From Trueperella bialowiezensis (GTDB lineage Bacteria; Actinomycetota; Actinomycetes; Actinomycetales; Actinomycetaceae), in contig NZ_LR134476.1 of assembly GCF_900637955.1 (NCBI RefSeq), forward strand, positions 1,302,001 to 1,366,000: 64,000 nt of DNA, written 5' to 3'. The position numbers and the translations under genes were made by a program. Below, piece by piece: positions 1 through 8,242 of the stretch. Below the pieces are notes generated by a model. It had not been told where the DNA came from and searched no databases. It saw only the letters and a program-made list of their open reading frames with translations. The first letter of the stretch is position 1. Each line of letters opens with the position of its first letter.

Positions 1-225
1 GCACGCGACGATTCGGACACGCAGCGCCTCCTTGACATCACCCGGCTGGTGACCGAGCGGCACGGCCGGCCGGTGCTCACGATTGCGATGGGGGAGGCCG
101 GCCAGCGTTCGCGCCTTGAAGGTGGCGCGTACGGTTCGGTGGCTACGTTTGCAGCTGCGGGGGCGACGACGGCGCCCGGCCAGCCGTCGCTCGATGAACT
201 TCGCCGCCACTTGGAGCGAGACTAG
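1..225 (+). CDS. aroD: Type I 3-dehydroquinate dehydratase, C-terminal part (5' end outside window)
   Basis: The first 75 codons in frame 1 are open and end at TAG (223-225). The peptide carries the C-terminal signature of class I dehydroquinases: IAMGEAGQRSRL, then GSVATFAAAGATTAPGQPSL, matching the family pattern 'MG..G..SR......GS..T....G..APGQ'. The enzyme forms 3-dehydroshikimate in the shikimate pathway through a Schiff-base lysine, which would lie upstream of the window. The gene is cut by the window edge, so start and operon context cannot be judged. Assignment to the family is good; the symbol rests on these C-terminal motifs only. Confidence 0.8.
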   Translation, partial: ARDDSDTQRLLDITRLVTERHGRPVLTIAMGEAGQRSRLEGGAYGSVATFAAAGATTAPGQPSLDELRRHLERD

Positions 226-321
226 AACGCTGGCCGCACGGACCGCATGGAGACGGTGGGCGGCGGAGTGCAGGTGTGTGTGCTAGGCCATACAATGATG
301 GTGAGACGGAAGGAGTCCACC

Positions 322-954
322 ATGAAGAAATTGTTTGCGTTCGCCGTCGTCGTCAGTCTTACGCTCGCCGGTTGTTCGGATAGTACGGACGATGAAACCC
401 CAGCTGCCACGTCCGAAACTAGCGCTACAGCCGAGGCGACGGAAAGCCCCAGTCCGGAAGGCGATCCGACCGAGCCGACGTCGGAGCCCACGAGTGGCGA
501 CACGGTGCTGCCGTTGAAGACTGACGATCGTGGAGATCGCTTGTGGGTGAGCCTGGCGAATGATGCCATTTCTTTAGAAGTGCCTGCGGACTGGACGCCG
601 CTTGAGGAGCCATCCGAGGACGTTCCGATTGCGTTCGTGGATCCTGATCCGGAATCGCTGGGCTTCGTGGCTGTCACTGCGGTTGGCAGCCCGCTGCTGA
701 TCCCGGAGCCGGATGAATATGTGGATATTTTGAAGAAGAACCTGGGACTTGCCGACGATTTCGTGCGTCATCTCGGCACTACGAATCTCAACGGGTACGA
801 AGCTGAAACCTTTGAGATTACGACCTTGGAGGGCGATGCTCTCCACGTATACTCGATCATTGCCCAGGGTGATGCGTACGAGATCACGCTAGCGCTGGAT
901 TCAGGTGACGAATCGACTGCGGCCGGAATAAAAGACTCTATCCACATTAAATAG
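322..954 (+). CDS. Secreted lipoprotein of unknown function
   Basis: The start ATG at 322 is chosen because AAGGAG lies 7 nt upstream, giving a 210-aa product. The N-terminus is a short type II signal peptide: MKK, a hydrophobic stretch and the lipobox LAGC (Cys about residue 18). A Thr/Ser/Glu/Pro-rich linker (about residues 20-65) follows, then a soluble domain with no cysteines. The protein should be anchored to the outer face of the membrane. The domain resembles generic actinobacterial lipoproteins, but I do not recognise a named family. It is probably transcribed alone, between aroD and the importer operon. Confidence 0.8.
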   Translation: MKKLFAFAVVVSLTLAGCSDSTDDETPAATSETSATAEATESPSPEGDPTEPTSEPTSGDTVLPLKTDDRGDRLWVSLANDAISLEVPADWTPLEEPSEDVPIAFVDPDPESLGFVAVTAVGSPLLIPEPDEYVDILKKNLGLADDFVRHLGTTNLNGYEAETFEITTLEGDALHVYSIIAQGDAYEITLALDSGDESTAAGIKDSIHIK

Positions 955-1002
955 TTTTATCGCCCGAGCGCGGCGAAAAGCCGCAAAACGACGGCAGATT
1001 GG

Positions 1003-1012
1003 GGAACGTTCC
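1003..1012. promoter_or_regulatory. Putative LacI-family operator O1 (GGAACGTTCC)
   Basis: A perfect 10-bp palindrome with the central CG typical of LacI/GalR-family sites, in the 161-bp gap before the importer operon. The same palindrome recurs 115 bp downstream at the start codon of the permease. The operon ends with a LacI-family gene, the likely ligand-sensing repressor for both sites. The sites are seen directly; binding is inferred. Confidence 0.6.
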
Positions 1013-1115
1013 ACAAACGTTTACGAACTGTTAGCGCACGCGTGTTCGCGAGTTATCTTCAGCCCTCTACTCTCAAGTGGTCAGTAGTTTGCATGAGGAG
1101 ATCTGGAGTCTTATC

Positions 1116-2978
1116 GTGGAACGTTCCCAAACGGGTGTTGACGGCGAGGTGCAGGCTAGGAAGGGCGAGCCGAAAGCAGAACCGGTTCGCTATCGCCCAT
1201 TTAGCAAATACAACGTCAAGCTTGCGCTGAAACATCCAGCCACGCTGATGGGGATCGTGCTGGTCGCATTCTTCGGCTACATGATCCTTGCACCAGTGAT
1301 CTCGCTGTTGCTCTCATCCATCCAAACCAACACCGGCGATAGTTTCCGAACCGGAACCGAGCCGGGCGAATTCACCACCTACTATCTGGAGCGTGCACTC
1401 ACCTCCGATATTTCGGTGCTCACCTTCTGGCAGCCGCTGCTTAACACGCTCGTGCTGGCTGGCCTGACCATCATTTTTGCGCTGTTGATTGGCGTGCCCA
1501 CAGCCTTCCTGCTGGCGCGTACCGATCTGCCAGGCCGCAAGTGGTTCTCGACCGCACTGATCGTGCCGTACATGATCCCAGCATGGACCTTCGCGCTGGC
1601 GTGGCGCACGATCTTCAAAAACCGCAAGGTAGCGGGCTCGCAAGGCTGGCTGGAAGCCATGGGCTTTTCACCGCCAGACTGGTTGGCCTACGGGCCGGTG
1701 CCCATCGTCATTATTTTCACGCTGCACCTAACCCCGTTCATTATTCTTCTGGTGACGGGAGCGATCTCGAACATTCCAGAAGACATGGACGAGGCGGCGC
1801 GCATCCACGGTGCTCCTTTCTCGGTCCGTTTCCGCCGGGTGTTTCTACCGTTGTTGCGCCCCTCGATCCTGTCGGCCGCCACGCTCATCGTGGCAAAGGT
1901 TATCGGCGAATTCGGTGTGACCTACGTGCTTGGCACCCCGGTGAAATTCCAGGTGCTCGCCACCACGCTCTACCAGTCGATCGACACCTCGCAAGGTGGC
2001 GTGGCCGGAGTGATCGCACTGACGATGGTGCTGATTGGTGCGATCTCGCTGTCAGTCGATTTCATTTTCGTGCGCAACATGAGCAAGTACACGGTCGTGG
2101 GCGGCAAGGGATCAGCTAAGAAAGAGCAGAAGCTTGGTCGTTTCCGCCCGGTGGCGTTCACGTGGGTCACGCTCATGTTCTTCGTGTCCGTCTTCATCCC
2201 GCTCTTCGTACTCGTCCTGTCCACGCTCCTTCGCACGCCAGGTGTGTTAAGTGCGGACAACGTGACGCTCGACTACTGGATCGGCCGCGATCTTCCCTTC
2301 GCCGCGTTCAAGGACGGCATCCTGCTCAACGAACGCCTGCTGGAAGCGATGAAGAACACGCTATTGTTCGTCGGTATCGCATCGATCGGCTCGGGTGTGC
2401 TCGGCATGGCCGTCGGCTACGTCGTCGTCCGTTCACCGTGGAAGTGGCTAGGAACCATCCTCCGATCCATCACGTTCACCCCCTACCTGGTGCCCGGTAT
2501 CGCGTTCGCTGCGGCCTACATTTCGCTGTTCGCCGTCCAGCGCGGACCAATCCCGGCCCTGTACGGAACGCCGTGGATCTTGATCTTCGCGATGATGATG
2601 GACGAAATGCCGTTCGCTTCACGCGCCGGCGTGTCAGCCATGATGCAGCTCGGCAAAGAACCCGAAGAGGCCGCGCAATCACTGGGTGCCGGCTGGCTGG
2701 CCCGCATGCGCCGGATCGTCATCCCGCTCCAACGCACGGCGCTCGCCTCGGCGATCCTGCTGCCGTTCGTCTCAGGTATTCAGAGCCTGTCGCTCGTCAT
2801 CGTCCTAGCCACGCCTGGCACGGAAATGATGACCACGCTCAACATGTTCCTCATCGATTCCGGATACGACCAGGCAGCCAACGCTGTCACGGTTGTGATC
2901 TGCGTGCTCGCACTGGGTTTGACCTGGCTGTCGCGCAAGGTTTTGAAGGCCGATCTGTCACAGGGAATGGGCGCCTAG
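1116..2978 (+). CDS. Ferric/AfuB-type ABC importer permease, two fused transmembrane domains
   Basis: Start GTG 1116 is preferred: GGAG sits 7 nt upstream. A GTG at 1077 would add 13 residues without a good ribosome site. The 620-aa product has two binding-protein-dependent permease domains (roughly residues 70-330 and 385-610). Each has an EAA loop that docks the ATPase: EAARIHGAPFSVRFRRVFLP and EEAAQSLGAGWLARMRRIVI. This duplicated layout is typical of the FbpB/AfuB class that works with a single ATPase and a lipid-anchored receptor, both encoded next. The start codon overlaps the second operator palindrome. By family the substrate could be ferric iron, thiamine, putrescine or a phosphosugar. 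The two phosphatase genes downstream favour a phosphorylated substrate (inference). Confidence 0.85.
   Translation: MERSQTGVDGEVQARKGEPKAEPVRYRPFSKYNVKLALKHPATLMGIVLVAFFGYMILAPVISLLLSSIQTNTGDSFRTGTEPGEFTTYYLERALTSDISVLTFWQPLLNTLVLAGLTIIFALLIGVPTAFLLARTDLPGRKWFSTALIVPYMIPAWTFALAWRTIFKNRKVAGSQGWLEAMGFSPPDWLAYGPVPIVIIFTLHLTPFIILLVTGAISNIPEDMDEAARIHGAPFSVRFRRVFLPLLRPSILSAATLIVAKVIGEFGVTYVLGTPVKFQVLATTLYQSIDTSQGGVAGVIALTMVLIGAISLSVDFIFVRNMSKYTVVGGKGSAKKEQKLGRFRPVAFTWVTLMFFVSVFIPLFVLVLSTLLRTPGVLSADNVTLDYWIGRDLPFAAFKDGILLNERLLEAMKNTLLFVGIASIGSGVLGMAVGYVVVRSPWKWLGTILRSITFTPYLVPGIAFAAAYISLFAVQRGPIPALYGTPWILIFAMMMDEMPFASRAGVSAMMQLGKEPEEAAQSLGAGWLARMRRIVIPLQRTALASAILLPFVSGIQSLSLVIVLATPGTEMMTTLNMFLIDSGYDQAANAVTVVICVLALGLTWLSRKVLKADLSQGMGA
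1118..1127. promoter_or_regulatory. Putative LacI-family operator O2 (GGAACGTTCC)
   Basis: A second exact copy of the 10-bp palindrome, beginning at the last base of the GTG start codon of the permease gene. Two identical sites spaced 115 bp centre to centre suggest repression by looping or by blocking initiation. The cognate regulator is inferred to be the LacI-family gene at 7075-8070. Confidence 0.55.
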
Positions 2979-3002
2979 CCCTAGTTCAAGGAAGAAACTG
3001 CG

Positions 3003-4094
3003 ATGTCAATCATTAATATCAGCTCGCTTACAAAAGTGTATCCCGGCGGGGAATACCCGGCCGTCGACAACATCGACCTGTCGATTAACGAAGGGGAGTT
3101 CCTGTGCTTGCTCGGCCCGTCCGGGTGCGGCAAGTCAACCACGCTACGCATGATTGCCGGGTTGGAAGCACCGTCGGCTGGCCGTATCGAAATCGACGGC
3201 CGTGTTGTTGACGACGTCGACGCCGGGCAGCGTATCCCTGCCGAACAGCGCGAACTTTCGCTCGTGTTCCAGTCGTATGCGCTGTGGCCGCACATGAAGG
3301 TTAAAGATAACGTGGCCTTCGGCCCGAAAATCAAGAAGGTAGATAAGGAGACCACGAAGGCGGTCGTAGCTGACGCGATGTCCAAACTCGCGATCTCCGA
3401 CTATGCGGAACGCTACCCGTCCGAACTGTCCGGCGGCCAACAACAACGTGTGGCTATCGCTCGCACGCTCGCCGCACAAAACAAGATCATGTTGCTTGAC
3501 GAGCCGCTGTCAAACCTTGACGCCCGGCTGCGTCTTGAAATGCGCTCCGAGTTCCAGCGTATCCACCGCGACACCGGAGCAACCATGATCTTCGTGACCC
3601 ACGACCAGTGGGAAGCAATGACCCTGGCCACCCGGATCGTCGTCATGGACAAGGGCACCATCCAGCAAGAAGGCACGCCCATGGAAATCTACGGCAAGCC
3701 GGCCAACCGCTTCGTTGCCGAGTTCATGGGATCCCCGCCGATCAACATTATCGAAATGTCGATCCACGACTGGGCACAAAAGACTCTCGCCGACTGGCTG
3801 CGCGGGCGCGGAGTGCAGGCAGAATCTGCCGGCATGCGCCCGGAGGACATGAACTTCGCCTTCAGTCGCGACGAGATCCCGAACGACGCCCTCGGCCTGG
3901 AGCTGCACTGCTCGGGCATCCTGCCAACCGGAGGCTCCTACATCATCGAAGTGACCGATGGGGACAACATTTGGTTCGGCACCACGTCAAGGCTTCCGGG
4001 TGTTCGCGAGGGCGACGACGTCGTCATGTGGGCATACCCGAAAGATGTTCACCTTTTTGACTCCGCCGGCATGCGCGTTGAACACGCCGACTAG
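3003..4094 (+). CDS. ABC importer ATPase (AfuC/FbpC-like)
   Basis: This 363-aa nucleotide-binding subunit powers the adjacent permease. Visible motifs are Walker A GPSGCGKST (about residues 38-46), Q-loop, signature LSGGQQQR, Walker B IMLLDEPLSNLDA and the switch histidine in VTHDQWEAM. A C-terminal TOBE-like regulatory domain of about 120 residues follows, usual for CUT1/ferric-type importers. It starts 24 nt after the permease, with an AAGGAAG ribosome site, so it lies in the same operon. No substrate can be read from the ATPase itself. Confidence 0.9.
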   Translation: MSIINISSLTKVYPGGEYPAVDNIDLSINEGEFLCLLGPSGCGKSTTLRMIAGLEAPSAGRIEIDGRVVDDVDAGQRIPAEQRELSLVFQSYALWPHMKVKDNVAFGPKIKKVDKETTKAVVADAMSKLAISDYAERYPSELSGGQQQRVAIARTLAAQNKIMLLDEPLSNLDARLRLEMRSEFQRIHRDTGATMIFVTHDQWEAMTLATRIVVMDKGTIQQEGTPMEIYGKPANRFVAEFMGSPPINIIEMSIHDWAQKTLADWLRGRGVQAESAGMRPEDMNFAFSRDEIPNDALGLELHCSGILPTGGSYIIEVTDGDNIWFGTTSRLPGVREGDDVVMWAYPKDVHLFDSAGMRVEHAD

Positions 4095-4128
4095 CGGAAC
4101 GATCAACAACCAACCGAAAGGACAACTC

Positions 4129-5301
4129 ATGACTTCCTCAATCTTCAAGCGCGCTATCGCGCTTGTGGTTCCATTGGCCATGCTGACCGCCTGTGCGGGC
4201 GGCGGTGGCTCTGAAGACGGCGGCAACACGGCAGACGGCGGCGGCGTTGACTCTGTCAAGTCGCAGGTCGACGAAGATTTCGACCTGGACGCGCTCGTTG
4301 AAGCGGCCAAGGCTGAAGGCCCGATCACGATTTACGACAACTCGTCGGCAGTCGAAGACATGGCCGCAGCGTTCACCGAAAAGTACGGCATCCAGGCCAC
4401 CGGCGTGAAAGTGGACTCGGCCGAAGTACTCGAAATGGTTACGCGTGAAGCCGAGTCGGGCAACGTGCAAGGCGACGTCATCGCCATTCAAGACCTTCCC
4501 GCGCTTGCTAACAACCTGATCCCGGCAGGCCACGTGTACTCGTGGATTCCCGGCGATCTTGTTGACGACATCGAAAGCACCCAGCGCGATCCGCTCATCA
4601 TGATTAACGATCCGAACTTCTGGTCCTACAACACCGAGGTTTATGACACGTGCCCGGTTGACAACGTGTGGGCGTTCACCGATGAGGAGTGGAACGGCAA
4701 GATCTCGATCGAAGATCCGGCCGGTGCTAACAAGATCCTCGACTGGTTCTCTGAAATGGATCAGTTCCTGCAGGACGACATGAAGGCCGCTTACAAGGAT
4801 CACTACGGTAAGGACTACGAGGGCGAAAACGCGGTGCGCGACTGGGTGGAAGGCCTCGCTGGCAACAACCCGATCCTGACCGATTCGAACGAAGACATTT
4901 CGGCCGCCGTCGGCTCGCCCGGCCAGACCGAACCGCCAATGGGCCTCATGGCGTCCTCGAAGTTCCGCAACGTGGAAGAAAAGGGCTACCATCAGGGCGT
5001 GTGCGAGGGGATCGAACCCTTCGTCGGTATCGCTGCTCCGAAGCCGATCGTGATCGCCTCGAACACGAAGAACCCGAACGCGGCGAAGCTGTTCGTCCAC
5101 TTCGCGATGACCGAAGAGGGCATCGCTCCGCAGATCGGTGACGGCAAGTACTCGTCCAACACGGCGATTACGCAGCCGGAGGACCCGTCGAACGCTGCCA
5201 AGCACCGTGAGAACGTGTTCTTCTTCGACAACGCTGGCGCCGACACGGACTGGAAGACCCGCCAAGACTGGCAGGACTTCTGGCGCCTGTCCGCTAAGTA
5301 A
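4129..5301 (+). CDS. ABC importer substrate-binding lipoprotein (ferric/hexose-phosphate class)
   Basis: ATG 4129 is chosen: CGAAAGGA lies just upstream and the peptide begins with a signal sequence ending in lipobox LTAC (Cys about residue 22). An upstream in-frame extension would bury that signal. The mature protein is about 370 residues with a Gly/Asp-rich linker and a type 2 periplasmic-binding fold of the Fbp/AfuA/PotD superfamily. Phrases such as ITIYDNSSAVEDMAAAF and EGIEPFVGIAAPKPIVIAS fit that class. It captures substrate outside the membrane for the permease. AfuA-type receptors include both iron and sugar-phosphate binders; the neighbours favour a phosphorylated ligand, but this is inference. 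Confidence 0.85.
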   Translation: MTSSIFKRAIALVVPLAMLTACAGGGGSEDGGNTADGGGVDSVKSQVDEDFDLDALVEAAKAEGPITIYDNSSAVEDMAAAFTEKYGIQATGVKVDSAEVLEMVTREAESGNVQGDVIAIQDLPALANNLIPAGHVYSWIPGDLVDDIESTQRDPLIMINDPNFWSYNTEVYDTCPVDNVWAFTDEEWNGKISIEDPAGANKILDWFSEMDQFLQDDMKAAYKDHYGKDYEGENAVRDWVEGLAGNNPILTDSNEDISAAVGSPGQTEPPMGLMASSKFRNVEEKGYHQGVCEGIEPFVGIAAPKPIVIASNTKNPNAAKLFVHFAMTEEGIAPQIGDGKYSSNTAITQPEDPSNAAKHRENVFFFDNAGADTDWKTRQDWQDFWRLSAK

Positions 5302-5330
5302 ACACTAACCAGCCGAAAGCTGGTGGACGT

Positions 5331-5360
5331 CGGGCTGGCCGCGGGCGCGCGGCCAGCCCG
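5331..5360 (+). terminator. Intercistronic stem-loop between binding-protein and HAD genes
   Basis: A perfect 10-bp stem, CGGGCTGGCC with GGCCAGCCCG, and a 10-nt loop lie between the receptor gene and the HAD gene, followed by TTTCC rather than a long T-tract. In importer operons such hairpins often protect the upstream mRNA and lower downstream expression, letting the receptor be made in excess. A partial terminator is equally possible. Confidence 0.6.
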
Positions 5361-5378
5361 TTTCCGAAAGGGGAAAAT

Positions 5379-6218
5379 ATGGCATCCGCGCCGCAATCAC
5401 AGCGCGACCTCGACCACCGCGCCCTCTACCCAACACACGTCGAACCCGGCCTGCCAGGGCCGAAAGGATTGCTGCTCGACTTCGGTGGCGTCATCGTCCA
5501 AGACTCTCCTATCGAGGGATGGGCACCGAAAGTGGCAGCTGAAATCCACAAGATTTTAGTGGACGCCGACGCCGACGTCGTCGATATTGACCGTATTGAA
5601 GCGGACGTGGACGCCGGGGAAACGGCCGTCAAACTGTTTCGTGATTCGCAATCGCGGCTCATGTTCCCCAAAGAACCCAGCCACGAAGAATACGTGCTCG
5701 GCTACATCGCCGCTGACTGGCCGTACGCAGCGCGGGAGGCGATCCGCCCGCACACCTCGCAGATTGCCTACTGGGTGTCGGACTGGAAGTCGCAGCGCAC
5801 CCAGCGCCCAGGGATCGCAGACCTGCTCGCATACTGCAAAGAGACGGGGATTCCGGTTGCGATCGTGTCAAACGCGCTCTGCGGGCAGGTGCACCGCGAC
5901 CACATCCGCCAGTTCGGATTCGAAGATGCCATCGCAGCAGAGATCTATTCGGATGAGTACGGTATTCGTAAACCGAACCCGGAGCTGATCTGGTTGGGCG
6001 CCGCAGCTATCGACTGCCAGCCGTCCGAGTGCTGGTATGTCGGCGACCACGTGGACCGTGACGTGCTGTGCGGACAGCGTGCTCGGGTGGCCGCATCCGT
6101 GCTTATGCCCGCCCCGGGTGCCCCGAAGCGCCCCTTCCGAGTGCTCGCACGCCCGCAAGTGCAGGTCGCCGATCCGGCCTGCCTACTCGACGTGCTACGC
6201 GAGCTGGCCAGCAACTGA
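5379..6218 (+). CDS. HAD-superfamily phosphatase
   Basis: This 279-aa protein starts at ATG 5379 after AAAGGGG. HAD motifs are in order: nucleophile motif LLLDFGGVIVQ (about residues 30-40), motif II VSNA, and motif III/IV RKPNPELIWLGAAAI followed by VGDHVDRDV. A helical cap lies between motifs I and II, as in the beta-phosphoglucomutase/YihX-like subgroup. It is soluble and should remove a phosphate from a small metabolite. Between an importer and an IMPase-like phosphatase, it probably acts on the imported compound. The second Asp of the usual DxD motif is replaced by Gly, as in several DFGGV-type HAD phosphatases, so the activity deserves caution. Confidence 0.8.
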   Translation: MASAPQSQRDLDHRALYPTHVEPGLPGPKGLLLDFGGVIVQDSPIEGWAPKVAAEIHKILVDADADVVDIDRIEADVDAGETAVKLFRDSQSRLMFPKEPSHEEYVLGYIAADWPYAAREAIRPHTSQIAYWVSDWKSQRTQRPGIADLLAYCKETGIPVAIVSNALCGQVHRDHIRQFGFEDAIAAEIYSDEYGIRKPNPELIWLGAAAIDCQPSECWYVGDHVDRDVLCGQRARVAASVLMPAPGAPKRPFRVLARPQVQVADPACLLDVLRELASN

Positions 6219-6231
6219 GAGGAACCAACGA

Positions 6232-7056
6232 GTGGACCTACGAACAATAGCCGAACAGGCTGCCACCCTGTGCGGTGACGACCTGCGCGCCGCCTTCCGA
6301 TCCGACATGGACGTCAGCGCAAAACACGACCGCCACGATCTTGTGACCGAATACGACGGCGCTTGCGAACGTCGCATCGTCGCCTACCTGGAACAAGCCG
6401 ACCCGGAGGCGCGGATTCTAGGGGAGGAAGCCGGATTCTCCGGTGGTAACGGCGAACGGCTGTGGCATATCGACCCGATTGATGGCACGTCGAACTTCGT
6501 ACAAGGCCTGGCCTTCTTCTGCACGTCAGTAGGCGTGGAAGAAAACGGGCAGCTCGTGGCCGGAGCGGTCTACGACCCGATGGCTAACAACCTGTTTTCC
6601 GCCGACCTGACCGGCGCCTACTTGAACGGCGCCGAGCTGCGCACCCCGCCAGCCCTGCCCACCGATGCGGCCACGGTCATCACCGGATACCCCACCGCTC
6701 GTGACCTCGAGATCGACGGCCCGCAAGCAATCGACGAACTGCACTCATGGATCAAGGCCTTCAGCTCGGTGCGGCGCACCGGCTCGGGCGCCCTCAGCCT
6801 ATGCCATGTCGCTGCCGGATGGACAGACAGCGCGTTCGGCTCCTCCATACACTCGTGGGACGTAGCAGCCGCAATCCTCATTCTGCGCCAAGCAGGCGGC
6901 ACCTATACTCCGCTACGCTACCCGATCGACGGCGTCGAACCAGAGGCAGGCGACCACTACGCACCCGGATACGTGGCCACCGGACCAGGCGGCCACTATC
7001 CTGCTCTTAACACAAGCGCCGAGCACCTCGTCGCGTGGAGGACTAGACTCAGCTAA
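6232..7056 (+). CDS. Inositol-monophosphatase family enzyme
   Basis: GTG 6232 follows the HAD stop by 13 nt with GAGAGGA upstream, giving 274 aa. The lithium-sensitive phosphatase signature is intact: metal-binding EEAG (about residue 64), HIDPIDGTSNFVQG (about residues 80-93) and SWDVAAAILILRQAGG near residue 205. Such enzymes dephosphorylate inositol-1-phosphate, histidinol phosphate, sugar phosphates or nucleotides with Mg2+. Its place in an importer operon after a HAD phosphatase suggests action on a transported phospho-compound, not general inositol metabolism (inference). Confidence 0.85.
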   Translation: MDLRTIAEQAATLCGDDLRAAFRSDMDVSAKHDRHDLVTEYDGACERRIVAYLEQADPEARILGEEAGFSGGNGERLWHIDPIDGTSNFVQGLAFFCTSVGVEENGQLVAGAVYDPMANNLFSADLTGAYLNGAELRTPPALPTDAATVITGYPTARDLEIDGPQAIDELHSWIKAFSSVRRTGSGALSLCHVAAGWTDSAFGSSIHSWDVAAAILILRQAGGTYTPLRYPIDGVEPEAGDHYAPGYVATGPGGHYPALNTSAEHLVAWRTRLS

Positions 7057-7074
7057 AAACTGCAAGGGGCGAGG

Positions 7075-8070
7075 ATGGCTGAGAAGAAACACGGTCGGGT
7101 AACAATCGTCGACGTGGCCAACATGGCCGGGGTATCCAAATCCCTCGCATCGCGCGCCCTACGCGGAGAATCCGGAGTCAGCCCCGAAAACCGGGAACGC
7201 GTACTCGCCGTCGCCGCGGAGCTCAACTACCACCCGAGCTTCGCCGCACGCGCACTACGCGCGGATACTCGAGTGCTCGGCGTCGTCCTCAACGACATCG
7301 GAAACCCGCACAACACCGCCATCGTGGCAGGCATTGAAGCGGAAGCGCTCGCGGCCCGCCACGGCGTTGTGCTCGGCAATGGCGCAGAAAACCCAGACAA
7401 GCTCGGCCGGGTTTTGAACGAGATGATCGAACTGGGCGTCAACGGGATCATCATCGTCTCGTCGTGGGTGCGTAAACACGACCTCGAACGAGTAGGTGCC
7501 ACCGTGCCCACCTGCGTGGTGGCCCGCTACGACTCGCTACCTGACACGATCGATTCGGTCACCCTCGACGACGTCGAAGGCGGACGGCGCGCCTGCGAAC
7601 ACCTGCTCTCCGTGGGTGCGCGCAAGATTGCCTACGTCACCCGCTCCGCCTCGGCCACGTCACGTGCCCGGGAACGCGGCGTGCGAGAAGTCACCATGGC
7701 GGCAGGGATCGAGCTTGCTACCCACCATCTTGCTCTGTGGGACTCCGGGCAGATACGCGAGATCATCCGCAGCGGAGGATATGACGGCATTGTGGCTAAC
7801 AATGACATGGCCGCCGCCGAAGTATTGCGCGCTGCCGCCGACGAGCGAATCCGCGTCCCCGCTGACCTTGCAGTAATCGGCTACGACGACACGACCATGG
7901 CACGCGTCCTTTCCCCAACCTTGAGCTCCATCGCCCAACCCCAAGAACGGATGGGTAGGCGTGCTGTCGAACTCGTCATGAGCCGAATCGACGGGCGTAG
8001 CGAACCGATCCGCGCCATGTTCGAACCAGAATTGGTGGTGCGCCGCTCCACCATGGAACCCCGCACCTGA
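7075..8070 (+). CDS. LacI/GalR-family transcriptional repressor
   Basis: The 331-aa protein starts at ATG 7075 behind GGGGCGAGG. The N-terminal helix-turn-helix and hinge are clear: VTIVDVANMAGVSKSLASRA, then SPENRERVLAVAAELNYHPS. A periplasmic-binding-like ligand domain of about 270 residues follows, ending in a motif like VIGYDDTTMARVLSPTLSSI. It is the last gene of the importer/phosphatase operon and most likely represses it through the GGAACGTTCC palindromes at 1003 and 1118, with an imported sugar or its dephosphorylated product as inducer. Regulation is inferred. Confidence 0.9.
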   Translation: MAEKKHGRVTIVDVANMAGVSKSLASRALRGESGVSPENRERVLAVAAELNYHPSFAARALRADTRVLGVVLNDIGNPHNTAIVAGIEAEALAARHGVVLGNGAENPDKLGRVLNEMIELGVNGIIIVSSWVRKHDLERVGATVPTCVVARYDSLPDTIDSVTLDDVEGGRRACEHLLSVGARKIAYVTRSASATSRARERGVREVTMAAGIELATHHLALWDSGQIREIIRSGGYDGIVANNDMAAAEVLRAAADERIRVPADLAVIGYDDTTMARVLSPTLSSIAQPQERMGRRAVELVMSRIDGRSEPIRAMFEPELVVRRSTMEPRT

Positions 8071-8242
8071 AACACCCCCGGCGCTGAGCTGGGCGGAACC
8101 CTGAAAAACTCCGGGTGCACAATCAACCCGAGGGATGATGCGAGCCAGATGTGTCTTCAATCTCACTGGAGTACTCTGTGCTTATATTCATGCACTACCA
8201 CGAATAACCCGCCGCTTATTCGCGCCAGGCCAGGAGGCTCCC

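Noticed and set aside
4138-5265. 375-codon antisense frame under the substrate-binding protein gene
   Set aside because: Mirror frame of a clear lipoprotein gene in GC-rich DNA; arginine/valine-rich with no motif.
1116-5301. Naming the importer as an iron transporter fbpABC
   Set aside because: No iron box precedes it, a LacI gene and two phosphatases share the operon; the substrate is left open.
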